A stretch of DNA of 64,000 bases from a bacterium (GTDB lineage: Bacteria > Bacillota > Clostridia > Oscillospirales > Oscillospiraceae), in assembly GCA_004560305.1 (NCBI GenBank), contig SFVI01000004.1, positions 18,504 to 82,503 of the forward strand, in the 5' to 3' direction. The notes under the pieces were generated by a model. That model searched no databases. It saw nothing but the letters and a program-made list of their open reading frames with translations, and had not been told where the DNA came from. A program made the position numbers and the translations under genes. Below are positions 14,997 through 22,413 of this stretch, one piece after another; the first letter of the stretch is position 1, and every line of letters begins with the position of its first letter.

Positions 14997-15548
14997 TCAG
15001 TCCGCCGCCGGCACGCTGCGCATGGCCAGGATCGTCCGGCTGATCAGCTCGTCCAGACTCCAGCCCAGCATCTCCGCTCCCCGCTGGATCACTTCCCGGG
15101 AACAGCCCGCCGCAAAGTTGGCCGCCTTGTACTTCTTCTTTACCGACTTCAGCTCCAGATCCTGCACGCTTCTGGAGGGCCGCATCAGGGCCACCGCCCC
15201 GATCAGCCCCGTCAGCTCGTCCGTGGCGTACAGCACCTTCTCCATCTCGTGCTCCGGGGCCACATCCACCGTGATGGCGTAGCCGTGGCTGACCACCGCG
15301 TGGATCAGCCGTTCCTCCAGGCCCCGCTGCCGCATGATCTCCTCCTCCTTGATGCAGTGCTGCTCCGGGTACCGCTCAAAATCCAGGTCGTGCAGCAGGC
15401 CAACCAGCCCCCAGAAATCGGCTTCATCCCCATAGCCCAGCTCCTGGGCAAAATAGCGCATGACGCCCTCCACAATCTGGGCGTGCTTCAAATGAAAGGG
15501 GTCCTGATTGTATTCCGTCAACAGCTCCCAAGCTTCCTCTCTTGTCAT
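14997..15548 (-). CDS. HD-domain phosphohydrolase (HDIG type)
   Basis: 183 residues. Metal-binding HD-superfamily motifs are visible: KHAQIVEGVMRYFA (first histidine), GLLHDLDFERYPEQH (HD pair) and HAVVSHGYAI, followed by ATDELTGLIGAVALMRPS, a signature of the small HDIG proteins in Clostridia. The probable activity is hydrolysis of a phosphomonoester or nucleotide; the natural substrate is unknown. It is the first gene of an operon with mnmA, driven by a consensus promoter at 15622-15650. Co-transcription with a tRNA thiolase hints at nucleotide or tRNA-related phosphatase activity, but that is inference. Confidence 0.85.
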   Translation of the reverse strand: MTREEAWELLTEYNQDPFHLKHAQIVEGVMRYFAQELGYGDEADFWGLVGLLHDLDFERYPEQHCIKEEEIMRQRGLEERLIHAVVSHGYAITVDVAPEHEMEKVLYATDELTGLIGAVALMRPSRSVQDLELKSVKKKYKAANFAAGCSREVIQRGAEMLGWSLDELISRTILAMRSVPAAD

Positions 15549-15621
15549 ATTCCCTCGTTCCTTTCTATTCCTTCCAACCGGCTGTTCAAACAGAATACCT
15601 ATTAACCAAGTTGGTAAAAAT

Positions 15622-15650
15622 GTTATATCACCCTTGCGTCAGCCTGTCAA
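15622..15650 (-). promoter_or_regulatory. Sigma-A promoter of the HD-mnmA operon
   Basis: Minus strand TTGACA (15645-15650), 17-bp spacer, TATAAC (15622-15627). The -35 and the bases upstream of it (plus strand CAGCCTGTCAACAAAAAG then TTCCTGCC) closely resemble the left end of the MITE-like element at 10965-10990. Confidence 0.8.
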
Positions 15651-15680
15651 CAAAAAGTTCCTGCCCTGCAGGCTTCCTCC

Positions 15681-15720
15681 TGTAAAACCACGCGGGCCGC
15701 AGCTTCAGGCTGCGGCCCGC
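15681..15720 (-). terminator. Terminator of the spoIIGA-sigE operon
   Basis: Perfect 12-bp GC-rich stem (15692-15703 with 15709-15720, loop TTCAG) followed on the minus strand by GTGGTTTTAC, 13 bases past the sigE stop. Confidence 0.85.
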
Positions 15721-15732
15721 ATGGTTTAGCGG

Positions 15733-16455
15733 TCAGATCTGCTGCAGGCGCAGCATTTCCTTGCGGAGGCGGTCGATGATGCGTTTTTCCAGGCGGCTGA
15801 TGTAGCTTTGGGAGATGCCCAGCAGATCGGCCACCTCCTTCTGGGTGTATTCCCGGCCCTGGGGCAGGCCGAAGCGCAGCAGGATGATCTCCCGCTCCCG
15901 CTGATCCAGGGTGTCAATGGCCTCCATCAGCATCTGCCGGTCGGCGTCATCCTCCAGAGGACGGTAGACCTCGTCCTCGTCGGTGCCCAGAATGTCGGAC
16001 AGGAGAAGCTCGTTGCCGTCCCAGTCGGTGTTCAGAGGCTCATCAAAGCTGACCTCGGTGCGCTGGGCGTTGATCTTGCGCAGGTACATGAGGATCTCGT
16101 TTTCAATGCAGCGGCTGGCATAGGTGGCCAGCTTGATATTCTTGCCGGAGTTGAAGGTGTTCACCGCCTTGATCAGGCCGATGGTGCCGATGGAGATCAG
16201 GTCCTCGATGTTGATGCCGGTGTTTTCAAAGCGCTTGGAAATGTATACCACCAGCCGCAGGTTATGCTCAATCAGCAGCTGGCGGGCGGCCTCGTCTCCC
16301 TGCCGCAGGGCCGCAATGGCCTCCTCCTCGGCGTCCTTTTCCAGGGGCGGCGGCAGAATGTCGCTGCCGCCGATGTAAAAAACCGGCGGCGGCTGAATCC
16401 CCAGAATATTCAAAATCTGATCGCGGATGAATACGATTTGCGGTTTGCAGAGCAT
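15733..16455 (-). CDS. sigE: RNA polymerase sporulation sigma factor SigE
   Basis: 240 residues, matching pro-sigma-E (about 239 in Bacillus). The N-terminal pro-sequence ends VFYIGGSDILPPPL, the region cleaved by SpoIIGA. Region 2 is LLIEHNLRLVVYISKRFENTG to the -10 recognition helix YASRCIENEILMYLR; region 4 contains the HTH YTQKEVADLLGISQSYISRL. Sigma-E is the first mother-cell-specific sigma factor of endospore formation. It is preceded by its protease gene spoIIGA (32-base gap), the conserved spoIIG operon. The usual neighbour sigG is not present downstream. This gene is the clearest evidence that the host can sporulate. Confidence 0.97.
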   Translation of the reverse strand: MLCKPQIVFIRDQILNILGIQPPPVFYIGGSDILPPPLEKDAEEEAIAALRQGDEAARQLLIEHNLRLVVYISKRFENTGINIEDLISIGTIGLIKAVNTFNSGKNIKLATYASRCIENEILMYLRKINAQRTEVSFDEPLNTDWDGNELLLSDILGTDEDEVYRPLEDDADRQMLMEAIDTLDQREREIILLRFGLPQGREYTQKEVADLLGISQSYISRLEKRIIDRLRKEMLRLQQI

Positions 16456-16487
16456 TGGTTTTCCTCCATAATAATATTGCCGGATTG

Positions 16488-17291
16488 TCAGACGATTCCT
16501 TCAAAGCCCGGCCCGGCAGCCTCGGGGGAGATGGCGATGAGCCGGTAGCGGTCCTCCTTGCCCTCAATCAGCAGCCAGTCGGGGCGAAAGGCCGGCAGCA
16601 TCCCGCCGCCGCCCAGAGCGGAGAAGGGGATCAGCCGCAGGCGGCCCTTCAGCTCCGGATAGGCGCCGGCGGCGGAGAGAAACGCAACCGGGTCCCGGAT
16701 CTCCAGCAGCGGCTGCGCCGGGCCGAAGAGAGGCGCCAGGGCGTGGGGGCAGGCCACCGCCACCGCCGCGCCGGTCAGGGGGTCGGAAAGGCAGTTGCCG
16801 CTGTCGGCAATGGCGGTGAAGGCGCAGGAGCGGCCCAGCAGCCGGATCTGCACGGAAACCTTCCGTTTGTCGCTGCGGCCGGCGGCGGAGCCGAAAATGA
16901 GCCGCAGCGTTCCATAGGCCAGCAGAAAGCAGAGCACCAGCAGCTTGCCGTTCAGCCGGAGCGGGCCGAAGCTCAGCTCCAGGGCCCAGAGCGCCCCGCC
17001 CAGGGCGGCGGAGAGCACCAGAAACACCCCGGTGCAGCCCAGAGCCCGCCGCTCCCGGCCATAGGCAATGAGGCCCAGCAGCGCGCCGAAGCCCAGTTTC
17101 CAGCCCGGCGCGGCCAGAAAGGAAAGCCCCGGAAGAAACACCGCCGCCGCGTACCCGGCCCCCAGCAGCGCCGCCAGAAAATACCGCAGCCGCTTCAGGT
17201 GCAGGCAGCAGAGCCGGGCCGCGCAGAGCAGCAGCAGGTAGTCCGCCAGCAGGTTTGTGAGAAACAGACGGTCTATGTAGATAATCTCCAT
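16488..17291 (-). CDS. spoIIGA: Sigma-E processing peptidase SpoIIGA
   Basis: 267 residues. The N-terminal half holds about five transmembrane helices starting MEIIYIDRLFLTNLLADYLLLL; the C-terminal half is a retropepsin-like domain with the catalytic aspartate in TAIADSGNCLSDPLTG. SpoIIGA sits in the mother-cell septal membrane and cleaves the pro-sequence of sigma-E when signalled from the forespore by SpoIIR. The start at 17291 gives the canonical family N-terminus; a longer upstream frame is the shadow of pyrH. No good ribosome binding site is visible, and a TATACT lies only a few bases before the ATG. Confidence 0.93.
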   Translation of the reverse strand: MEIIYIDRLFLTNLLADYLLLLCAARLCCLHLKRLRYFLAALLGAGYAAAVFLPGLSFLAAPGWKLGFGALLGLIAYGRERRALGCTGVFLVLSAALGGALWALELSFGPLRLNGKLLVLCFLLAYGTLRLIFGSAAGRSDKRKVSVQIRLLGRSCAFTAIADSGNCLSDPLTGAAVAVACPHALAPLFGPAQPLLEIRDPVAFLSAAGAYPELKGRLRLIPFSALGGGGMLPAFRPDWLLIEGKEDRYRLIAISPEAAGPGFEGIV

Positions 17292-17453
17292 GGCAGTATA
17301 GTAGCACCGGCAGGGTGCACAATTTGTCAATTGGGAATTGTCAAACAGGCTCCGCTGTGGTAAAATCAATAGGCTATAATAGAATCCGTGTGAGCAGCCG
17401 GCGGTTGCGGCCCCCTTTCTGCCGGTTATATCATCATTTGGGAGGACAGGACT
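17292..17453. promoter_or_regulatory. Divergent spoIIGA/pyrH control region
   Basis: For spoIIGA the minus strand has two TTGACAA motifs (plus-strand 17323-17330 and 17338-17344), 14 bp apart, and TATACT at 17295-17300, 24 bp from the nearer one. Long-spacer sigma-A promoters activated by Spo0A are known for spoIIG; TTTGTCAA is close to, but not, a consensus 0A box (TTTGTCGAA). For pyrH, TATAAT is at 17375-17380 without a recognisable -35. No gene lies here. Confidence 0.45.
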
Positions 17454-18164
17454 ATGAGCTTTGTGTATAAGCGGGTGCTGATCAAAATCAGCGGCGAGGC
17501 CCTGGCCGGAGACAAAAGGACCGGCTTTGACTTTGACTTTATCTCCAAGGTCTGCCAGACCATCAAGGCCTGCGTGGAGGAAGGCGTGGAAGTGGGCATC
17601 GTCATTGGCGGCGGCAACTTCTGGCGCGGCGTGAAGGACGGCGCGGGAAAGGTGGAACGGGTCAGCGCGGACCGGATGGGGATGCTGGCCACCTGCATGA
17701 ACTGCCTGGCCGTGTGCGACGTGTTCAAGCAGCTGGGGGCCAAGGCCCGGGTGCAGACTGCCTTTGACATCCAGGGCGTGGGCGAGCGCTATGACACCCG
17801 CAAGAGCATCGAATATATGCAGGAGGGCAATATTGTCCTCTTTGGCGGCGGCAGCGGCGCTCCCTTCTTCTCCACCGATACGGCCGCTGTGCTGCGGGCG
17901 GCGGAGATCCATGCCGACGCGATTTTGCTGGCCAAGAACATCGACGGTGTGTACAGCGACGATCCCCGGAAGAACCCGGATGCCGTCCGCTTCGACTACA
18001 TCAGCTATGACGAGGTGCTCTCCCGGCACCTGGCGGTGATGGACACCACGGCCACCAGCCTTGCCATGGACAACAACATCCCCGTCATCGTCTTTGCCCT
18101 GGCGGAGCCGGAGAATATCCGCAAGGTGCTTCAGGGCGAGAGCGTAGGCACTACGGTAAAGTAA
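17454..18164 (+). CDS. pyrH: UMP kinase PyrH
   Basis: 236 residues of the amino-acid-kinase fold: VLIKISGEALAGD at the N-terminus binds phosphates, GIVIGGGNFWRG forms the oxyanion/substrate loop, DRMGMLATCMNCLA binds UMP, and ILLAKNIDGVYSDDPRKNP is the nucleotide-binding segment. It phosphorylates UMP to UDP in the cytoplasm and is usually inhibited by UTP. GGGAGGACAGGACT precedes the ATG. It is the first gene of a long plus-strand run (pyrH-frr-uppS-alkD-like-dxr-rseP-ispG-polC). The genes rpsB and tsf that often precede pyrH are not upstream; the sporulation operon is there instead. Confidence 0.96.
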   Translation: MSFVYKRVLIKISGEALAGDKRTGFDFDFISKVCQTIKACVEEGVEVGIVIGGGNFWRGVKDGAGKVERVSADRMGMLATCMNCLAVCDVFKQLGAKARVQTAFDIQGVGERYDTRKSIEYMQEGNIVLFGGGSGAPFFSTDTAAVLRAAEIHADAILLAKNIDGVYSDDPRKNPDAVRFDYISYDEVLSRHLAVMDTTATSLAMDNNIPVIVFALAEPENIRKVLQGESVGTTVK

Positions 18165-18205
18165 GCTAACATTTTACGATACGATCAAAAACAGGAGGGT
18201 ATGAC

Positions 18206-18757
18206 ATGACCGACTACAAGGATTTCGAAAACAAAATGAAAAAAACCTGCGATGCGCTGACCACGCAGCTGGCCACCCTGCGGGCTGGCCGGGCCAACGC
18301 TTCCGTGCTGGACCAGATCCAGGTGGACTACTACGGTTCCCCCACCCCCATCCAGCAGGTGGCCTCCATTGCCACGCCGGACCCCCGCACCCTGCTGATC
18401 CAGCCCTGGGACGGCTCCGTGCTCAAGGGCATCGAGAAGGCCATCCTGGCCTCGGACCTGGGCATCAATCCCCAGAATGACGGCCGCCAGATCCGCCTGG
18501 TGTTCCCGCCCCTGACCGAGGAGCGCCGCAAGGAGCTGGCCAAGCAGACCAAGAAGTACGCCGAGGAGAGCAAGGTTGCCATCCGCAACATCCGGCGGGA
18601 CGCCATCGAAAAGTTCAAGAAGCAGCAGAAGGCCTCCGAGATCACCGAGGACGACTACAAGATCGCCGAGAAGGACATCCAGAAGCTGACCGACGAGTAT
18701 ATCAAGGAGCTGGACAAGATCGCCGAGAAGAAGGAAAAGGAACTGATCGAGATATAA
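18206..18757 (+). CDS. frr: Ribosome recycling factor
   Basis: 183 residues, the usual length. The three-helix-bundle tRNA-mimic has the family signatures LATLRAGRANASVLDQIQVDYYG near the start, IATPDPRTLLIQPWD, GLINPQ-like GINPQNDGRQIRLVFPPLTEERR in the middle, and KKEKELIEI at the end. With EF-G it splits post-termination ribosomes. AGGAGG lies 7 bases before the ATG. Its TAA overlaps the start of uppS by one base (TAATG). Confidence 0.97.
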   Translation: MTDYKDFENKMKKTCDALTTQLATLRAGRANASVLDQIQVDYYGSPTPIQQVASIATPDPRTLLIQPWDGSVLKGIEKAILASDLGINPQNDGRQIRLVFPPLTEERRKELAKQTKKYAEESKVAIRNIRRDAIEKFKKQQKASEITEDDYKIAEKDIQKLTDEYIKELDKIAEKKEKELIEI

Positions 18758-19503
18758 TGGCGGATAGGATCAACAATGCGGCGGGGAAGCAGGCCGTGCC
18801 TGCTCTTCCCCGCCATATTGCCATCATACTGGATGGCAACGGCCGCTGGGCCAAGCGCCGCGGCCTGCCCCGCACCGCGGGGCACATGGTGGGGGCGGAG
18901 AACTTCCGCAAAATCGCCACCTACTGCAAGAACATCGGCGTGGAGTACCTGACGGTCTACGCCTTCTCCACCGAGAACTGGAAGCGGCCGGAGGAGGAAG
19001 TAGGCACCATTATGAAGCTGCTGGCCAAGTATCTGGATGAGGCCATCCGCACCATGGAGAAGGACCACATCCGCATGAAGGTCTTTGGAGAGTTGAACCG
19101 CCTCAGCCCGGAGCTGCAGGCCATGGTGCAGCGCACGGACGAGATCTCCCAGCGGTACGAGGGCTTCCAGGCCAACATCTGCCTCAACTACGGCGGCCGG
19201 GATGAGATCATCCACGCCGCCCGGCGCTATGCCCAGGATTATGCCCAGGGCAAGGTGGATGGCGAGCTGACCGAGGAGCAGTTCGGCAATTATCTGTACT
19301 CCGCCGGCATCCCGGACCCGGATCTGCTGATCCGCCCCGGCGGGGAATACCGCATCTCCAACTTCCTGCTGTGGCAGTGCGCCTATGCGGAGTTTTATTT
19401 CACCGACGTGCTGTGGCCGGATTTCAGCCCGGCAGAGCTGGACAAGGCCATCGAAGCCTACAGCAGCCGGGACCGGCGCTACGGCGGGGTGAAGAACCCA
19501 TGA
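18757..19503 (+). CDS. uppS: Isoprenyl transferase (undecaprenyl diphosphate synthase)
   Basis: 248 residues. Cis-prenyltransferase motifs: HIAIILDGNGRWAKRRGLPRTAGH (Mg2+ aspartate and pyrophosphate loop), YLTVYAFSTENWKRP, NICLNYGGRDEI, and DPDLLIRPGGEYRISNFLLWQCAYAEFYF with the C-terminal arginines. It condenses isopentenyl diphosphates to make the lipid carrier of peptidoglycan synthesis. It overlaps frr by one base and the following gene in an ATGA junction, so translation is coupled through the run. In most Firmicutes the next gene is cdsA; here it is an AlkD-like gene. Confidence 0.96.
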   Translation: MADRINNAAGKQAVPALPRHIAIILDGNGRWAKRRGLPRTAGHMVGAENFRKIATYCKNIGVEYLTVYAFSTENWKRPEEEVGTIMKLLAKYLDEAIRTMEKDHIRMKVFGELNRLSPELQAMVQRTDEISQRYEGFQANICLNYGGRDEIIHAARRYAQDYAQGKVDGELTEEQFGNYLYSAGIPDPDLLIRPGGEYRISNFLLWQCAYAEFYFTDVLWPDFSPAELDKAIEAYSSRDRRYGGVKNP

Positions 19504-20183
19504 CGGAGATTCAACAGCGGTTGTTTGCTCTGCAGGACGCGGGCTACCGGGACTTTCATGCAGCCTTGATGCCCACGGTAGACAAGGCCCTGGTCATCGG
19601 CGTGCGTATGCCGGCGCTGCGGGCTCTGGCGAAGGAGCTGAAGGGGACGGAACTGGCCGCAGACTTCATGGCCGCGCTTCCCCACAAATATTATGAGGAG
19701 AACAATCTCCATGCCGCCCTCATCGGCCATATCCGGGACTTTCAGCCTTGTCTTACGGCGCTGGAGCGCTTCCTGCCCTATGTGGACAACTGGGCCACCT
19801 GCGACATGATGAACCCCAGGGCCCTGGCAAAGGATAAGGCGGCGCTGCTGGAGCACATCCGGCTGTGGCTCCAGAGCAGCCACACCTACACGGTCCGCTT
19901 CGGCATGGAGATGCTGATGAACCACTTTCTGGAGGAGGACTTCCGGGAGGAGTATCTGGCGCTGGTGGCCTCCGTCCGGTCAGAGGAGTACTATGTGCGC
20001 ATGATGCAGGCCTGGTACTTTGCCACCGCCCTGGCCAAGCAGTACGAGGCGGCGGTGACCTATCTGGAGCAGCGGAGGCTGGGGGCCTGGGTGCACAACA
20101 AGACCATCCAGAAGGCCCGGGAGAGCTTCCGGGTCAGTCAGGAGCAGAAGGAATATCTGAAAAGTTTAAAAGTATCGCAATAA
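19500..20183 (+). CDS. DNA alkylation repair (AlkD-like HEAT-repeat) protein
   Basis: 227 residues. Motifs of the AlkD/AlkC family are present: IGVRMPALRALAKEL, HKYYEENNLHAALIGHI, LPYVDNWATCDMMNPRAL and the C-terminal helices ending RESFRVSQEQKEYLKSL. AlkD proteins are HEAT-like-repeat DNA glycosylases that remove bulky or cationic alkylated bases such as 7-methylguanine; the WATCD segment contains the aspartate expected in the active cleft. Its ATG overlaps the uppS stop (19500-19503), so this start is preferred over a longer frame. It occupies the slot of cdsA in the conserved uppS-cdsA-dxr-rseP order. DNA repair is the family-based guess. Confidence 0.85.
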   Translation: MTEIQQRLFALQDAGYRDFHAALMPTVDKALVIGVRMPALRALAKELKGTELAADFMAALPHKYYEENNLHAALIGHIRDFQPCLTALERFLPYVDNWATCDMMNPRALAKDKAALLEHIRLWLQSSHTYTVRFGMEMLMNHFLEEDFREEYLALVASVRSEEYYVRMMQAWYFATALAKQYEAAVTYLEQRRLGAWVHNKTIQKARESFRVSQEQKEYLKSLKVSQ

Positions 20184-20209
20184 TTTGGTTAAATAAAGAG
20201 GAAAATAGT

Positions 20210-21358
20210 ATGGTAAAATCCATTTCTGTTCTGGGCTGCACCGGCTCCATCGGCCGGCAGACCATCGCCGTGGCGGAGCATATCGGTATGCCTGTGGCGG
20301 CTCTCACCGCCAACCGGAAGATCGACCTGCTGGAGGAGCAGGCCCGGCGGCTGCACCCCAAGTTCGTGGCGGTATACGATGAGCAGGCTGCCAAGCAGTT
20401 CAAGATCGCCGTGGCCGACACGGACATTCAGGTGGGCTCCGGCATAGAGGGCCTGATCCGGGCCGCTACCATGGAGGAGACGGACTGCGTGGTCACTGCC
20501 GTATCCGGCGCGGTAGGGCTGAAACCCACCCTGGCCGCCATCGACGGGAAAAAGCGCATCGCCCTTGCCAACAAGGAGACCCTGGTCTGCGCGGGCGACA
20601 TCGTCATGGCCCGGGCGGCGGAGAAAGGGGCGGAGATCGTTCCGGTGGATTCGGAGCATTCCGCCATCTTCCAGTGCCTGATGGGCCGGGAGAAGGGGGA
20701 GCTGCGCAAGATCCTGCTCACCGGCTCCGGCGGCCCCTTCCGGGGTAAGGCCCGCGCTGAACTGGAGGACGTGACCCCGGAGCAGGCGGTGAAGCACCCC
20801 AACTGGAGCATGGGCGCCAAAATCTCCGTGGACAGCGCCACCATGATGAACAAGGGCCTGGAATTTGTGGAGGCCATGCATCTGTTCGGCGTGACGCCGG
20901 ACGACATCCAGGTGGTAATCCATCCCCAGAGCGTCATACACTCTATGGTAGAGCTGGTGGACGGCACGGTGATTGCTCAGCTGGGCGTGCCGGATATGGG
21001 CCTGCCCATCCAGCTGGCACTGACCTATCCCCAGCGCTGCCCCTCCATGTTCTCAAGGCTGGACTTCACCACCCTGCAAAGCCTCAGCTTTGAGGCCCCG
21101 GACTATGAAAAGACCCCCTGCCTGAAGCTGGCCATGGACTGCGCCCGGATGGGCGGCACCGCCCCCTGCGTCATGAGCGCCGCCAACGAGGTGGCCGTGG
21201 GGCTGTTCCTGCGGCATCAGCTGGGCTATAACCGGATTTACGATGCCGCCGCCTCCGCTGTGGAGAAGGTGGGCGTTGTGCAAAACCCCGACCTGGAGAC
21301 CATCCTGGCGGCGGATGCTGCCGCCAGAGCCTATGTTTTGGAGAATTTTTCTAAATGA
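20210..21358 (+). CDS. dxr: 1-deoxy-D-xylulose 5-phosphate reductoisomerase
   Basis: 382 residues. NADPH fold ISVLGCTGSIGRQTIAVAEH at the N-terminus; ALANKETLVCAGDIVM and VPVDSEHSAIFQCL carry metal and substrate residues; LTGSGGPFRG and the flexible loop with HPNWSMGAKISVDSATMMNKGLE close the active site. It converts DXP to MEP, the first committed step of the non-mevalonate isoprenoid pathway, which also includes ispG in this run and feeds uppS. AGAGG precedes the ATG at 20210; the 26-base gap after the alkD-like gene is the widest in this part of the operon. Stop overlaps rseP by 4 bases. Confidence 0.96.
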   Translation: MVKSISVLGCTGSIGRQTIAVAEHIGMPVAALTANRKIDLLEEQARRLHPKFVAVYDEQAAKQFKIAVADTDIQVGSGIEGLIRAATMEETDCVVTAVSGAVGLKPTLAAIDGKKRIALANKETLVCAGDIVMARAAEKGAEIVPVDSEHSAIFQCLMGREKGELRKILLTGSGGPFRGKARAELEDVTPEQAVKHPNWSMGAKISVDSATMMNKGLEFVEAMHLFGVTPDDIQVVIHPQSVIHSMVELVDGTVIAQLGVPDMGLPIQLALTYPQRCPSMFSRLDFTTLQSLSFEAPDYEKTPCLKLAMDCARMGGTAPCVMSAANEVAVGLFLRHQLGYNRIYDAAASAVEKVGVVQNPDLETILAADAAARAYVLENFSK

Positions 21359-22413
21359 GCATTCTATACGTTATCCTTGCCATCCTGCTTTTCGGTGTGC
21401 TGATTATCGTCCATGAGCTGGGTCACTTCACGGTGGCCAAACTCTGCGGCGTGAAGGTGGAGGAGTTTGCTGTGGGCATGGGCCCCGTCCTCTTCCAGCG
21501 GCAGAAGGGGGAGACCATGTATTCCCTGCGCTGCGTGCCCTTCGGCGGCTTTTGCGCCATGGCCGGGGAGGACGAACACAGCGACGAGCCACGGGCCTTC
21601 ACCAATCAGGCGGCCTGGAAGCGGGCGCTGATCCTGGTGGCCGGTTCCTTCATGAACTTCGTGCTGGGGCTGGTGATCGTGCTGGTCCTGTATGCGGGGG
21701 CTGCCGCCTTCCGGGCTCCGGTGATCGCCGACTTCCGGCCGGACTGCCCCTATCAGGGGGAGGACGCCCTGCAGGTAGGGGACCGGTTCTACAGCATTGA
21801 CGGGCACCGCATCTACCAGTATCAGGATGTGGGGGACTTTCTCAGCAAGGGTGACGGCAACCATGATCTGGTTGTGATCCGGGAGGGCAAAAAGGTCCGC
21901 CTGGAGAACTTCCGTTTTGTGCCCCTGGAATATGAAGGGGAGAGCCAGAAGCTCTACGGCTTTTACATGGGCATTGAGGAGGCCACCTTCCCGGTGAAGC
22001 TCCGCTATGCCTGGAACACCACCATGGAGTTTGGCCGCTGGGTCTGGATGGGCCTGCAGGAGCTGGTCAGCGGCAATGTAGGCGTGCAGGATATGGCAGG
22101 CCCGGTGGGCATTGTGGGCATGATGGCGGAAACCGGCGAAAATGCCGCCACCACCGCCGACGCCCTCTACAGCATCTTCTACCTGGGGGCCTTCATCGCG
22201 GTGAACCTGGCCATGATGAATATGCTGCCCATCCCCGCTCTGGACGGCGGCCGGGTATTTTTGCTGCTGGTGACCTGGCTGATCGAGACCGTCACCCGCA
22301 GGAAGCTGAACCCCAAGTACGAGGGCTATATCCATGCCGCCGGCATGATACTGCTGCTGGCGCTGATGGCGTTTGTAATGTTCAATGATATATTCAGGAT
22401 CGTGACGAAATGA
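21355..22413 (+). CDS. rseP: Site-2 intramembrane zinc protease RseP
   Basis: 352 residues. The zinc motif HELGH occurs in the first transmembrane helix (LIIVHELGHFTVAKLCGVKVEEF), the second metal site motif MNMLPIPALDGGRV near residue 285, and a single PDZ domain lies between (VIADFRPDCPYQGEDALQVGDRFYSIDG). It has about four membrane helices. It cleaves anti-sigma factors and signal-peptide remnants within the membrane; in spore formers related enzymes act in envelope stress and mating-signal processing. Overlaps with dxr upstream and ispG downstream (ATGA-type junctions) indicate coupled translation. Confidence 0.95.
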   Translation: MSILYVILAILLFGVLIIVHELGHFTVAKLCGVKVEEFAVGMGPVLFQRQKGETMYSLRCVPFGGFCAMAGEDEHSDEPRAFTNQAAWKRALILVAGSFMNFVLGLVIVLVLYAGAAAFRAPVIADFRPDCPYQGEDALQVGDRFYSIDGHRIYQYQDVGDFLSKGDGNHDLVVIREGKKVRLENFRFVPLEYEGESQKLYGFYMGIEEATFPVKLRYAWNTTMEFGRWVWMGLQELVSGNVGVQDMAGPVGIVGMMAETGENAATTADALYSIFYLGAFIAVNLAMMNMLPIPALDGGRVFLLLVTWLIETVTRRKLNPKYEGYIHAAGMILLLALMAFVMFNDIFRIVTK

